Positions 7,838-15,993 of a stretch of DNA of 64,000 nt are shown one piece after another. The translations under genes were made by a program, and so were the position numbers. The notes under the pieces are model-generated. The model was given only the letters and a program-made list of their open reading frames with translations, did no database searches and was not told the DNA's origin. The stretch comes from DASSJT01 sp963715025 (GTDB lineage: Bacteria > Actinomycetota > Actinomycetes > Actinomycetales > Dermatophilaceae): contig CAVQQQ010000002.1 in assembly GCA_963715025.1 (NCBI GenBank), positions 558,001 through 622,000 of the forward strand. The letters run 5' to 3'. Position 1 is the stretch's first letter. Every line of letters starts with the position of its first letter.

Positions 7838-9292
7838 ATGAGCGAAACCCAGGCTGACGACGTGGCCATCGAGCGCGCCCTGCGTGCCGGCCTGGAGGAC
7901 TTCGAGCTCAGCGACAGCGACCGCGACCTGCTCGATCACGATGGGCTCGGCGACGGCGAGCTCCGCGACAGCGGGCCGGTGCCGGTCGTGGCGGTCGTCG
8001 GCCGGCCCAACGTGGGCAAGTCGACGCTGGTCAACCGCATCCTGGGGCGCCGCGAGGCCGTGGTCGAGGACGTGCCGGGGGTCACCCGCGACCGCGTCGC
8101 CTACGACGCGGAATGGTCCGGGCGGCGCTTCACGCTCGTCGACACCGGTGGGTGGGCGATCGGCGCGACCGGCCTCCACCTGCGGGTGGCCGAGCAGGCG
8201 GAAGTGGCGGTCGAGCTCGCCGACGTCGTGGTCTTCGTTGTCGACGCAAGGGTCGGTGCGACCGACGATGACGAGGCTGTGGTGAAACTGCTGCGGCGGT
8301 CGGGCAAGCCGGTCGTCCTCGTCGCCAACAAGGTCGACGACCAGCGGACCGAAGCCGACGCCGCCATGCTCTGGAACCTCGGTCTCGGGGAGCCCTGGCC
8401 GGTGTCTGCCCTCCACGGGCGGGGGAGTGGCGACATGCTCGACGCCGTGCTCGAGGTGCTGCCGGACGTCTCCGCGCTGGGAGGCGCCTACGAGCGGGGC
8501 GGCCCGCGCCGGGTAGCGCTCGTCGGGCGCCCCAACGTCGGCAAGTCGAGCCTGCTGAACAAGCTCGTCGGCCAGGAGCGAGTGGTGGTCGACGACGTCG
8601 CCGGAACGACGCGCGACCCGGTCGACGAGCTGATCGAACTGGGCGGCAGAACCTGGCGTTTCGTCGACACGGCAGGCATCCGGAGACGGGTTCATCAGAC
8701 TCGGGGCGCCGACTTCTACGCCTCGCTACGCACCCAGACTGCCCTGGAGAAAGCCGAAGTCGCCGTCGTGCTCATCGACGCCGAGCACCCGATCACCGAG
8801 CAGGACATCCGGGTCGTGCAGCAGGTCATCGACGCAGGGCGCGCTCTCGTCGTCGCCTACAACAAGTGGGACCTCCTCGACGAGGAGCGGCGTTACTACC
8901 TCGAGCGCGAGATCGAGCGTGAGCTCGTGCAGATCCCGTGGGCGCCACGGGTCAACATGTCGGCGCGCACCGGCCGCCACCTCGAGAAGCTGGTTCCCGC
9001 CCTGGAGCTGGCGCTGAGGTCATGGGAGGCCCGGGTCCCGACGGGCCGCCTCAACGCCTTCCTCGGCGAAGTCGTTGCGGGACACCCCCACCCGGTCCGG
9101 GGCGGCAAGCAGCCGCGCATCCTCTTCGCCACTCAAGCGGGCACGCGGCCCCCTCGGTTCGTCCTGTTCGCATCGGGATTCCTCGAGGCTGGCTATCGGC
9201 GGTTCATCGAGCGTCGCCTGCGCGAGGAGTTCGGCTTCGAAGGAACCCCCATCGAGGTGTCGGTGCGGGTCCGCGAGAAGCGCCGCCGCTAG
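7838..9292 (+). CDS. der: Ribosome biogenesis GTPase Der (EngA)
   Basis: 484-aa double-GTPase required for 50S subunit maturation. Two G domains each carry GRPNVGKS(T/S) (residues ~56 and ~230), a G3 (DTGGW; DTAGI) and G4 NKVD/NKWD. A C-terminal KH-like domain ends in IEVSVRVREKRRR. An acidic ~48-residue N-terminal tail precedes the first P-loop, as in other actinobacterial Der proteins. The start is ATG 7838; an in-frame ATG at 7829 is an alternative. Confidence 0.96.
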   Translation: MSETQADDVAIERALRAGLEDFELSDSDRDLLDHDGLGDGELRDSGPVPVVAVVGRPNVGKSTLVNRILGRREAVVEDVPGVTRDRVAYDAEWSGRRFTLVDTGGWAIGATGLHLRVAEQAEVAVELADVVVFVVDARVGATDDDEAVVKLLRRSGKPVVLVANKVDDQRTEADAAMLWNLGLGEPWPVSALHGRGSGDMLDAVLEVLPDVSALGGAYERGGPRRVALVGRPNVGKSSLLNKLVGQERVVVDDVAGTTRDPVDELIELGGRTWRFVDTAGIRRRVHQTRGADFYASLRTQTALEKAEVAVVLIDAEHPITEQDIRVVQQVIDAGRALVVAYNKWDLLDEERRYYLEREIERELVQIPWAPRVNMSARTGRHLEKLVPALELALRSWEARVPTGRLNAFLGEVVAGHPHPVRGGKQPRILFATQAGTRPPRFVLFASGFLEAGYRRFIERRLREEFGFEGTPIEVSVRVREKRRR

Positions 9293-9300
9293 GCGGCAAA

Positions 9301-9339
9301 CACGCGGCATACCGATTTCAAGCACAGGTATGCCGTGCG
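9301..9339 (+). terminator. Probable terminator downstream of der
   Basis: Perfect 9-bp arms CGGCATACC (9305-9313) and GGTATGCCG (9327-9335) with a 13-nt loop sit 8 nt after the der stop. Both arms are copies of the over-represented GGCATAC/GTATGCC word. Confidence 0.45.
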
Positions 9340-9387
9340 CTAGGGTTTCGTTCGCTCCCGCGGGTCCCGTGGGACACAAGTCAACAA

Positions 9388-9462
<75 letters not shown>

Positions 9463-9470
9463 CAGTGTGA

Positions 9471-9511
9471 TGTCTCGGGACACCGTTGACAGGTGTCTCG
9501 GGACATCGTTG
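9471..9511. repeat. Tandem TGTCTCGGGACA repeats at the IS481 end
   Basis: TGTCTCGGGACA followed by C/T-CGTTG occurs at 9471 and 9494, a 23-bp period. It lies just beyond the transposase stop and 9 bp after attL. It is likely the terminal inverted-repeat region of the IS481-type element; no matching end is seen upstream of the transposase. Confidence 0.45.
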
Positions 9512-9558
9512 CATTTCGGCCCCTTCCGCCGGCGAGTGTGACGTCGTCCTCGTCGGGG

Positions 9559-10826
9559 TCAAGGCCGGGCCCTGCGGGTGGCCTGCGGCCAGCCTTGACG
9601 CCGACTGCGGGCGCCGTGGATGGCTGGTTGGGGCGGGGGCCCGGGTGGGAGGCCTCGGGGCTGGAAGTCTCTGGTCGGGTCGAGGGTGAGCTCGCGCAGC
9701 AGTTCGCCGGTGTGTCGGCCGATGATCCGGATGTGGAGGTCGTCGACGAGCAGGGTGATCCTGGTGCCGGCCAGGGCGCGGCCGATGCCGATGTGGTGCA
9801 AGCGGCTGTTGTGCCGCAGGGTCACGGTGCCAGCCTTGTCGACCTTGTCGTGCCGGACTCGCCAGTGCGGGTCGATGTAGGGGCCGGTGGCGGTGGCCTT
9901 GGGCCGGGCGGTGTAGGCCTGCCAGGGGGTGCTGCGACCCAGGGCTCGGTGGGGTCGGATCTCGTTGTAGTAGCGGCGGAACCGAGAGAGCTGGCGGTGC
10001 AGGCCGGCGGTGGTCCGGGCCGGCGGTTGCGCGGCCAGCCACTTCTTCTCGGTCTGCTGGAATCTCTCCACCTTGCCGCAGGTTTGCGGGTGGTGGGCTC
10101 GGGAGTGGTCGAAGCGGACACCGAGCCGGCCGAGCTCGACCTCGAGGGCGACTCTGCCGCCGCGGCGGGGGAGACCGGTGAAGACGGCGCCGTTGTCGGT
10201 CAGCACGCTGGCGGGGATTCCCCAGCGCACGAAGGCGTCTTGGAAGGCGTGCACGACGTCGGGTCCGGTGATGGTGCGGCGGGGGACGCTGGCCAGGGCG
10301 AGCCGGGAGTGGTCGTCGAGGATGTTGAGGATCTCCACCTCGGTGCCGTCGGCCAGCCGCCAGTGGGTGGTGTCGGCCTGCCAGCGTTCGTTGGGTTGCT
10401 CGGCGGCGAAGGTCCGCCACGACGACCGGGGTCGCTTGTGGGGCTGCGGGGTGACGAAGCCGCGGCGGGTCAGGATCCGCCAGATCGTGGAGACCGCCGG
10501 GATCGCGGTGAAGTCCGGTGGTCCGGGATCTACCGGGCTGCGGTCATCGGGCAGCGACCTCGGGGTGCGTCGGGCCAGGTGGCTGCGGATCGTGTCCGCG
10601 CCGGCGTCCAGTCCCTGCCGGGTGAGCTCCTTGCGCAGCCGGATGATCTGTTCCTCCACATCGACCGGCACCGCGTGCGGGCTGGAGTGCGGACGTCTGG
10701 AATGAAGGTGGAAGGCGGCCTCACCCTCCGCGGCATACCGCCGGACCAGCTGCTGGACCCAGTACCGGGAGACGTCATAGTCGCGGGCGACCTCGCTCTT
10801 GGAGCGATCCCAGCAAAGGCTGAAGG
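9559..10826 (-). pseudogene. IS481-family transposase, 5'-truncated
   Basis: DDE integrase-core transposase. The frame is open from an in-frame stop near 10847 to 9559 and includes an N-terminal HTH reading SKSEVARDYDVSRYWVQQLV upstream of the first available start (GTG 10671). The catalytic core shows RWQADTTHWRL, SVLTDNGAVFTG and CGKVERFQQTEKKWL (D-D-E), then YYNEIRPHRALGRSTP. The normal first ~15 residues and the left inverted repeat are absent: homology stops abruptly near 10826, where unrelated sequence begins. The core is uninterrupted, but without a start and one IS end it is probably not mobile. It sits between attL and the integrase. Confidence 0.82.
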
Positions 10827-10919
10827 GTCAGACGCGGTCGTGATATTCGAGGACTGGCCAGGCGAGTCAGAGTATGTCGAGATTTGAGGATTCGACTTGT
10901 TCAGTAGCAGCGCCAGTGT

Positions 10920-11232
10920 GAAGAGCCTGCCAGCGTTTGTTGGGTTGCTCGGCGGCAAAGGTCCCACGACGACCAGGGTGATTGTAAAGCTACGAGGTGA
11001 CGAAGCCACGGCGGGTAATGATCAGTCAGATCGTGGAAATCAATCGCGGTAAGTCGGTGATCAGATCAATCGGGCTTTGGTCATCGGCAGCGACCTCGAG
11101 TGCGTCTGCAGGTGCTGCAAATGTGTAGGAGTCCATCCTGCTGTGTGAGTATTGCGCAACAGATATCTGTTCCTCCACATCGACAGGACCGCGTGCGACT
11201 GGAGTGCAGATGTCTGGAATGAAGTACCCGAC
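10920..11232 (-). pseudogene. Heavily decayed second copy of an IS481 transposase fragment
   Basis: This stretch aligns by eye with 10370-10708 of the neighbouring transposase, in the same orientation. Matching blocks include GTTGGGTTGCTCGGCGGC, GGTGACGAAGCC, TCTGTTCCTCCACATCGAC and GATGTCTGGAATGAAG, separated by many substitutions and short deletions. No frame is open. It is visibly AT-shifted compared with the intact copy. It looks like an older insertion or duplication. Confidence 0.72.
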
Positions 11233-11265
11233 CAGCGTTTCCGCAGGTCAGAGGCGGTCTCGGCA

Positions 11266-12345
11266 TCATGTTGGGGCCGCCTCCTCGTGTTCCGGGGCCT
11301 GATGTGCGTGCACTGTGTGTGCAGTGGCCCTCTTCGACGGCACCAGAGCGGCCGCCGCGTTGGCCGCATCGCGGGACGCGGATCCGATCAGATGGGAGTA
11401 CATGTCGCCCGTTACCTGCACGCTGGAGTGCCCGAGGCGCTTGCTCACCACGGCAAGGTTCGTGCCGGAGGCGATCATCAGCGACGCGTGCATGTGCCGC
11501 AGCCCGTGCAGCGTCATCGCCGGTAGGCCGGCGTGGGCGCGGAGCTTGTCGAACAGGCGAGTGGCGTACTGGAGCTTGAGTGGGCGCCCGTCCTAGTAGG
11601 TGAAGACGTGACCAGAGTCAACGTATGCCGGCCCCCATTCGTCCCGTTCGGCGTCCTGGGCCAGCCGCCACGCCATGAGCGCGCCAAGTGACCGGTCGTC
11701 CAGATCCAGCACCCGCATACCCGCGTCCGTCTTGGACGCGCGCACCCGCAGCACGCCTCGGGCCGCGTCGACGTCGGACCACCGCAGCCCCACGAGCTCG
11801 GCACGCCGTAGGCCAGTGAACGCCGCCAGCTCGAAGAACGCACCCAACCGATGCTCCGCTGCGGCGTCCAGGAGCTGCCCGATCTGGTCCGGCTCCACGG
11901 CGTGAACGGCTCAGCATCGACGGCCGGCAACAGTAGCAGCGTGGCGGGGTTGTCCTCGATCAATTGCTCGATCGCGGCGGCGCGGAGGGCGCCCTGGATC
12001 ACGGCGACGATCCGGCGCACGGTCACCGCGCCGCGCCCCTCGCTGAGGAGCTGCTGGATGAAGGCGTTGATGTGGTGGCGGCGGATGTCGCCCAACCTCA
12101 TCGCGCCCTGCGCGGACGGCGCGATGTCCTGCTTGATGTACCGGCGGTAGTTCTCCAGGGTGGAGGGCCGCAGGCCGCGGCCGGTCACGGCGTGCCGCTC
12201 CACCCATTTCGGCAGGTAGATGGCGAACGTCTCCCGGCTCGGGGTGACGTAGGCGCCGCGGTCGATCTTGACGGCTGCCTTGTTCCGTTCCTGCTGCGCC
12301 TCCCGCTTGGTCGCGTAGCTGCGCCACCTCGCAGAGCGCGAATGT
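11266..12345 (-). pseudogene. int: Phage-type tyrosine integrase, inactivated
   Basis: The integrase can be reassembled from three frames. The arm-binding/SAM-like part reads RWRSYATKREAQ through RPSTLENYRRYIKQDIAPSA to FTPW (about 12340-11900). A single-base deletion near 11899 (expected TGG-GAG) shifts into EPDQIGQLLDAAAEHR, with the catalytic GLRRAELVGLRWSDVD. An amber codon at 11593-11595 interrupts HVFTY-DGRPL, and the rest carries HGLRHMHASLM and RLGHSSVQVTGDMYSH (HxxR, H, Tyr). The 5' end is also abnormal: about 30 codons in another frame (12430-12335, containing TPTIEEVIGANIRAL) look like the start of an XRE-type repressor fused to it by deletion. It is almost certainly non-functional. 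Confidence 0.85.
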
Positions 12346-12459
12346 TCGCTCCGATGACTTCCTCAATCGTCGGTGTCACTTCCACGGATACAAACCGCGA
12401 GAGAGACACAGTGCAACGCTTTCTAGGCAACTAGCCACTACCTGAGAGGAACCAGGTAC

Positions 12460-12684
12460 ATGAGCGAGAGCCCACACAGGCCAACCCTCGATGAAGTGCG
12501 CGCCAAGACGACGCTGGCGGTTTGGCCTGACACGGCCAACATCCTCGGCATCAGCCGCAACGCCGCCTATGAGGGCGTGGCGAACGGGACCATTCCGGCG
12601 CTGAGGTTCGGCCGCACCATCCGGGTGCCCGTCGCAAAGCTGCTGGCGATGCTCGGTGAGACCACCAGTGGCCCTGCCGCATGA
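12460..12684 (+). CDS. Excisionase-like helix-turn-helix protein
   Basis: 74-aa MerR-like/HTH_17 protein: AVWPDTANILGISRNAAYEGVANGTIPALRFGRTIRVPVAKLLAML. A winged HTH of this size next to an integrase is typical of excisionases (Xis) of actinobacterial phages and integrative elements, which bind att arms to drive excision. An AGAGGA Shine-Dalgarno stands upstream of ATG 12460. It is divergent from the integrase remnant. Confidence 0.8.
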   Translation: MSESPHRPTLDEVRAKTTLAVWPDTANILGISRNAAYEGVANGTIPALRFGRTIRVPVAKLLAMLGETTSGPAA

Positions 12685-12737
12685 CAAAGGGCGAGGCCGA
12701 GCGGAAGGCCACTGGGTGACATGGAGCGCAGAAGCGA

Positions 12738-12766
12738 GACCCCCGTCGAGGCTGTCGACGGGGGTC
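12738..12766 (+). terminator. Strong stem-loop after the excisionase-like gene
   Basis: A 12-bp perfect stem, GACCCCCGTCGA/TCGACGGGGGTC, with a 5-nt loop lies 53 nt downstream of the HTH gene. It probably ends that transcript. Confidence 0.5.
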
Positions 12767-12927
12767 AGGATCACATCCCAGGTGAAGGCGGCAGAAGTGA
12801 GGTTAGCAGCACCAGCCGACAAGCTGTTGGATACGACAACCTAGACGACTCTGGACGCGGTGACCGGCGAACCTGTGCATACAGTGCACGCACACGAGAC
12901 CTCGTCGCAGGTCAGCCGGTGGGCCCC

Positions 12928-13164
12928 ATGACGACGGATCAAGGGGCCGGCGGCGCCTGCACGCTCGATGACCACTACCGAATCGCCATGGCATGGTTCG
13001 ACACCGGCCTCGCCAAGGGTCAGCTACTCGCGTCGGAAGACCTCGCCCGCCAGTGGCTGGCGGACCTGTCCCACGACATGGAGGCACGAGCCCTGTGCAA
13101 CGCCGCCGCCAAGGGTCTTCACTGGCAGCGCGCGGTGCTGCAGGCGGCGCGGGGATGGGACTGA
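12928..13164 (+). CDS. Small hypothetical protein upstream of the RepA-like ATPase
   Basis: 78 aa, mostly helical, not recognised: it contains DDHYRIAMAWFDTGLAKGQLLASEDLA and an Ala/Leu-rich C-terminal half. ATG 12928 is preferred over the longer frame from 12721, which runs through the terminator hairpin. Its TGA overlaps the ATG of the ATPase gene, so the two are probably translationally coupled. Small genes in this position are common in actinobacterial plasmid and phage replication modules. Confidence 0.55.
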   Translation: MTTDQGAGGACTLDDHYRIAMAWFDTGLAKGQLLASEDLARQWLADLSHDMEARALCNAAAKGLHWQRAVLQAARGWD

Positions 13165-14228
13165 TGACTGAATCCGACGACGCCGGCAACTACGACCAGG
13201 ATGGCAACCCACTCGTCAACCGCACATGGCGGCCCGTTGATGTGTCCAACGTCCTGGATGGCACATGGACACCACCAGAGGCCACTGTGGGCCGACGTAG
13301 CGACGGACACGGCATCTTCTACCGCGGCAAGCAGCACACCGTTGCATCCGAGTCCGAGGCCGGTAAAACGTGGCTCGTCCTCTCGGCATCACAGGACGAG
13401 ATCAAGGCCCATAACCACGTCGTGTACCTCGACTTTGAGGACGATGCCGGCCCTCTCATCGGGCGCCTAGCCGCCCTCGGTGTGGATCCCGAAAGCATCC
13501 GCGGCCGGTTCCACTACATCCGCCCAGAGGAACCCCTCACATCCGGTGTGGGTGCGTACGACCTTGCCGAGATAGTGCACGAGTACGCGCCGACCCTGGC
13601 CGTCATCGACGGTGTAACGGAGGCCATGACCCTGCATGGCATGGACCCACTCTCCAACGCCGACGCAGCCAAGTTCGGGCGCATGCTCCCCCGCAAACTG
13701 GCGGAAGCCGGGTGCGCCACGGTCTCGCTCGACCACGTGACCAAATCGTCGGACAACCGAGGCCGGTACTCCCTCGGCGCCGTGCACAAGCTCAACGGGC
13801 TCGACGGTGCCGCGTTCGTCCTCGACAACCGGAAACCGTTCGGGGTCGGACTTACCGGCAAGTCAACCATCCGCATCGCCAAGGACCGACCAGGGCAGCT
13901 CCGCCGCCACTCGCTGCCCGGTGCCATGGCTTGGTTCGGTGACCTCGTGCTCACCTCTCACGCCGACGAATTCTCAGAAGTCCAAGTGGAAGCACCAGTG
14001 GCACGCACAGCCGCGGACTCGAAACCGACTCTGCTCATGTCCCGTGTCGCACAGGTCATGACAGAGGCAGGCAAGCCCCTGTCGCAGCGGCAGATCATCG
14101 GCCTGATCGGAGGCAGGCGGGAGTACGTCATCAAGGCTCTGTCGCACTTGCAGGTGGAGGGTTACGTGTCCGACGAGACCCCTCACTCACTCCTCAGGCC
14201 ATACGTGCAGGAAGCCAATTCGACATGA
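13164..14228 (+). CDS. RepA-like AAA ATPase/replicative helicase of the element
   Basis: 354-aa RecA-fold NTPase. The Walker A-like segment is SESEAGKTWLVLS (about residue 61), preceded by GIFYRGKQHTVAS. Walker B-like APTLAVIDGVTEAM is followed by CATVSLDHVTKSSDNRGRYSLGA and LNGLDGAAFVLDN, the layout seen in plasmid RepA hexameric helicases and phage AAA_25-type ATPases. A C-terminal winged-helix-like segment (LSQRQIIGLIGGRREYVIKALSHL) follows. An origin-helicase or initiation role is supported by the repeat array directly downstream. Codon use is less GC-extreme than in the host genes. Confidence 0.75.
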   Translation: MTESDDAGNYDQDGNPLVNRTWRPVDVSNVLDGTWTPPEATVGRRSDGHGIFYRGKQHTVASESEAGKTWLVLSASQDEIKAHNHVVYLDFEDDAGPLIGRLAALGVDPESIRGRFHYIRPEEPLTSGVGAYDLAEIVHEYAPTLAVIDGVTEAMTLHGMDPLSNADAAKFGRMLPRKLAEAGCATVSLDHVTKSSDNRGRYSLGAVHKLNGLDGAAFVLDNRKPFGVGLTGKSTIRIAKDRPGQLRRHSLPGAMAWFGDLVLTSHADEFSEVQVEAPVARTAADSKPTLLMSRVAQVMTEAGKPLSQRQIIGLIGGRREYVIKALSHLQVEGYVSDETPHSLLRPYVQEANST

Positions 14229-14340
14229 CCGTTCCCCGTTCCCCGGGCGTTCCCCACCGCTCCCCGGGAAACAGCGTAAACCCCCGTTCCTCCGTTCCCC
14301 TCTCCCTAGGGAACGGGGAAAGGGGAACGCCCCGGCCCCA
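14229..14340. repeat. Iteron-like GTTCCCC array, candidate replication origin of the element
   Basis: The heptamer GTTCCCC occurs at 14231, 14238, 14249 and 14294, with close variants at 14259 and 14286. Inverted copies (GGGGAAC or GGGAACG) lie at ~14308-14330, so the right part can fold back on the left. The array begins directly after the stop of the RepA-like ATPase, where plasmid origins often lie. A GC-alternating tract (14417-14441) follows. The origin function is inference. Confidence 0.5.
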
Positions 14341-14461
14341 CAAATTGACGGGATGCGTCCCCAGGACAAATACACCACGCCAATCGGGGAAAAGGTTGCA
14401 GAACGCAACGTTCCCTCACGTCGCGCGCACGCGCGCGCGAGGCACCACCCAGGAGAACCAC

Positions 14462-14836
14462 GTGACCCAGCGAGAAATCACCCGCGGGATACGGGAATGT
14501 TTGCCCCCCGCACAGCGGCAGCCGTTCCTCATCGCCTCCAAGATCCTGCACATGGTCAATAGCGAGGACCTGACGCACGCACAGGTCCGTGACCGGCTCA
14601 TCGGCACGGCCACCGCCGAACCGATCAGGGACGCGCTCGACCAGCTCACCGGGGACGCGGCGATAACGGCCCGGCAGTCACCGCAGCCCGGCGCCCCAGT
14701 GATCTTCACCCGTGCCCGCCACGAGTGCGGGCAGCCGACCAAATACGGGCGCCCCTGCAAGGTTGAGGTGGCCGCACCTGGCATGCCATGCCAGTGGCAC
14801 CGTCCGGGCGCCAAGTCACGGAAGAGGTCCCTCTGA
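14462..14836 (+). CDS. Hypothetical phage/plasmid-type protein with C-terminal Cys/His motif
   Basis: 124 aa from GTG 14462, which has an AGGAG Shine-Dalgarno 6 nt upstream; the longer upstream frame overlaps the repeat array and is unlikely to be translated. The N-terminal two thirds look like a winged helix or helical bundle (ITRGIRECLPPAQRQPFLIA, LTHAQVRDRLIGTATAEPI). The C-terminus has HECGQPTKYGRPCKVEVAAP followed by CQWH, a C-x8-C-xn-C-xx-H pattern suggesting a small zinc-binding element. Family not recognised. Its stop overlaps the ATG at 14836. Confidence 0.55.
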   Translation: MTQREITRGIRECLPPAQRQPFLIASKILHMVNSEDLTHAQVRDRLIGTATAEPIRDALDQLTGDAAITARQSPQPGAPVIFTRARHECGQPTKYGRPCKVEVAAPGMPCQWHRPGAKSRKRSL

Positions 14837-15116
14837 TGGCCGGCCACCGCAAAGCACCCCCGCCGAACGGGCCGCGGCTGTTCGTGGTGCGCTGGACCAA
14901 GGCGCCCCCAATGCCGACCTGGTGTTCGTCACCTACACCGGCCTCGAGTCACTGCAGCGGCTCGCCGACGCACCACGCCAGATCCCGCTGGACCAACCGG
15001 TCCGCGTCAGGATCGTTCGAGTGGCACGGCAGGAGATACCCGAGGACGACGCTTTCACCCCCTGGCTCGATGCCCAGTGGGCGCGCCGTGATCACGAACT
15101 CGTCCGGTCCAGCTAG
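14836..15116 (+). pseudogene. Small hypothetical gene, apparently frameshifted
   Basis: ATG 14836 overlaps the previous stop and begins MAGHRKAPPPNGPRLFVVRW, but the frame soon loses protein-like character. From about 14905 a different frame reads ADLVFVTYTGLESLQRLADA to DAQWARRDHELVRSS, with a stop at 15114-15116. One indel would join the two. Function unknown. If the second frame is the real gene, the only start inside it is GTG 14922. Confidence 0.35.
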
Positions 15117-15223
15117 GGTCCGTGGGCGAGGTAAGGCGTCCCCGGCGTGCTGACCGTGCTCCTCCTGTTCCTCTACGACCGACTGCTGAGACAAGCAGGT
15201 CCTCGTAGCTGCCTGGGACGTGG

Positions 15224-15988
15224 CTACTGCCAGCGGAAGATGCGGGTGGAGACGGCAGTGGAGACGACGAGAATGCCGCCAAGAACGCCGACGTCGACCC
15301 TGAGGCTGGCCCACGGCTCACCGAACCAAAGCCCTTGCATGAGCTGCACGACGTAGGTGAGCGGCATGAAGGTGGCTGCGTGACGGAGCCCGGAGGGGAG
15401 CAACGCAAGTGGGAGCGAGGCTCCCGAGAGGAAGATCATCGGGTACGCCAGCACCATTCCGACGGTCTGGGCGACCCGCGCTGACGGCGCCAGGCTCGCG
15501 AGCAGGTAACCGACCGCGAAGAACGAGAGTGCGCTGAGCGTGAAGCCGGCGAGCACAGCAAGGACGTTGCCCTTCAGATGCACCCCGAACGCTAGCGCAC
15601 CCACCGTGATGAGCAGGACTGTCCCGACCAGAGTCATCAGATAGTAGGTGGCCACGTCGGCAATGAGGTAGGTCAGTGGCCGCAGCGGTGTCACGCGGTA
15701 TCGGCGCAGCACGCCGAGCTCACGGTTGGTAGCTGTCTGGCTGGGGATCCCGATGAGGCCGACGGTGACGATGACGATCGCGATGTAGGCGGGCACCGTG
15801 ACATCCATGGAGCCTCGTCCGCCGAACAGGTCGTTCGGTTCATTCCCGTAGATCAGGCCGAACAGGATCAGCAATAGTGTGGCGAAAGCGATCGTGAAGA
15901 AGGTCGCGACTGGCTCTCGCAGGTAAAGCTTCGCTTGCACAACGACCAGCGGGATCAGGCCCCGAGTCGCGCGGACCGTGCTCGCCAT
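15224..15988 (-). CDS. ABC-2 type transporter permease
   Basis: 254-aa integral membrane protein with six predicted hydrophobic segments: ATFFTIAFATLLLILFGLIY, the YIAIVIVTVGLIGIP helix, TYYLMTLVGTVLLITVGALA, VLAVLAGFTLSALSFFAVGY, a helix around YPMIFLSGASLPLALLP, and a C-terminal GVLGGILVVSTAVST. The SQTATNRELGVLRRYRVTPL loop and the FLSGASLPL motif are typical of DrrB/ABC2-membrane subunits that export drugs or lipids. It starts 5 nt after the stop of the ATPase gene. Substrate unknown. The pair lies inside the att repeats and is probable cargo. Confidence 0.85.
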   Translation of the reverse strand: MASTVRATRGLIPLVVVQAKLYLREPVATFFTIAFATLLLILFGLIYGNEPNDLFGGRGSMDVTVPAYIAIVIVTVGLIGIPSQTATNRELGVLRRYRVTPLRPLTYLIADVATYYLMTLVGTVLLITVGALAFGVHLKGNVLAVLAGFTLSALSFFAVGYLLASLAPSARVAQTVGMVLAYPMIFLSGASLPLALLPSGLRHAATFMPLTYVVQLMQGLWFGEPWASLRVDVGVLGGILVVSTAVSTRIFRWQ

Positions 15989-15993
15989 CTGCG

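Noticed and set aside
11514..12203. Functional 229-aa integrase from one frame
   Set aside because: That frame loses homology after FTPW near 11900; the catalytic residues are in another frame beyond a one-base deletion and an amber codon.
12721..12927. N-terminal extension of the 12928 gene
   Set aside because: It reads through the 12738-12766 terminator hairpin and has no protein-like pattern or Shine-Dalgarno.
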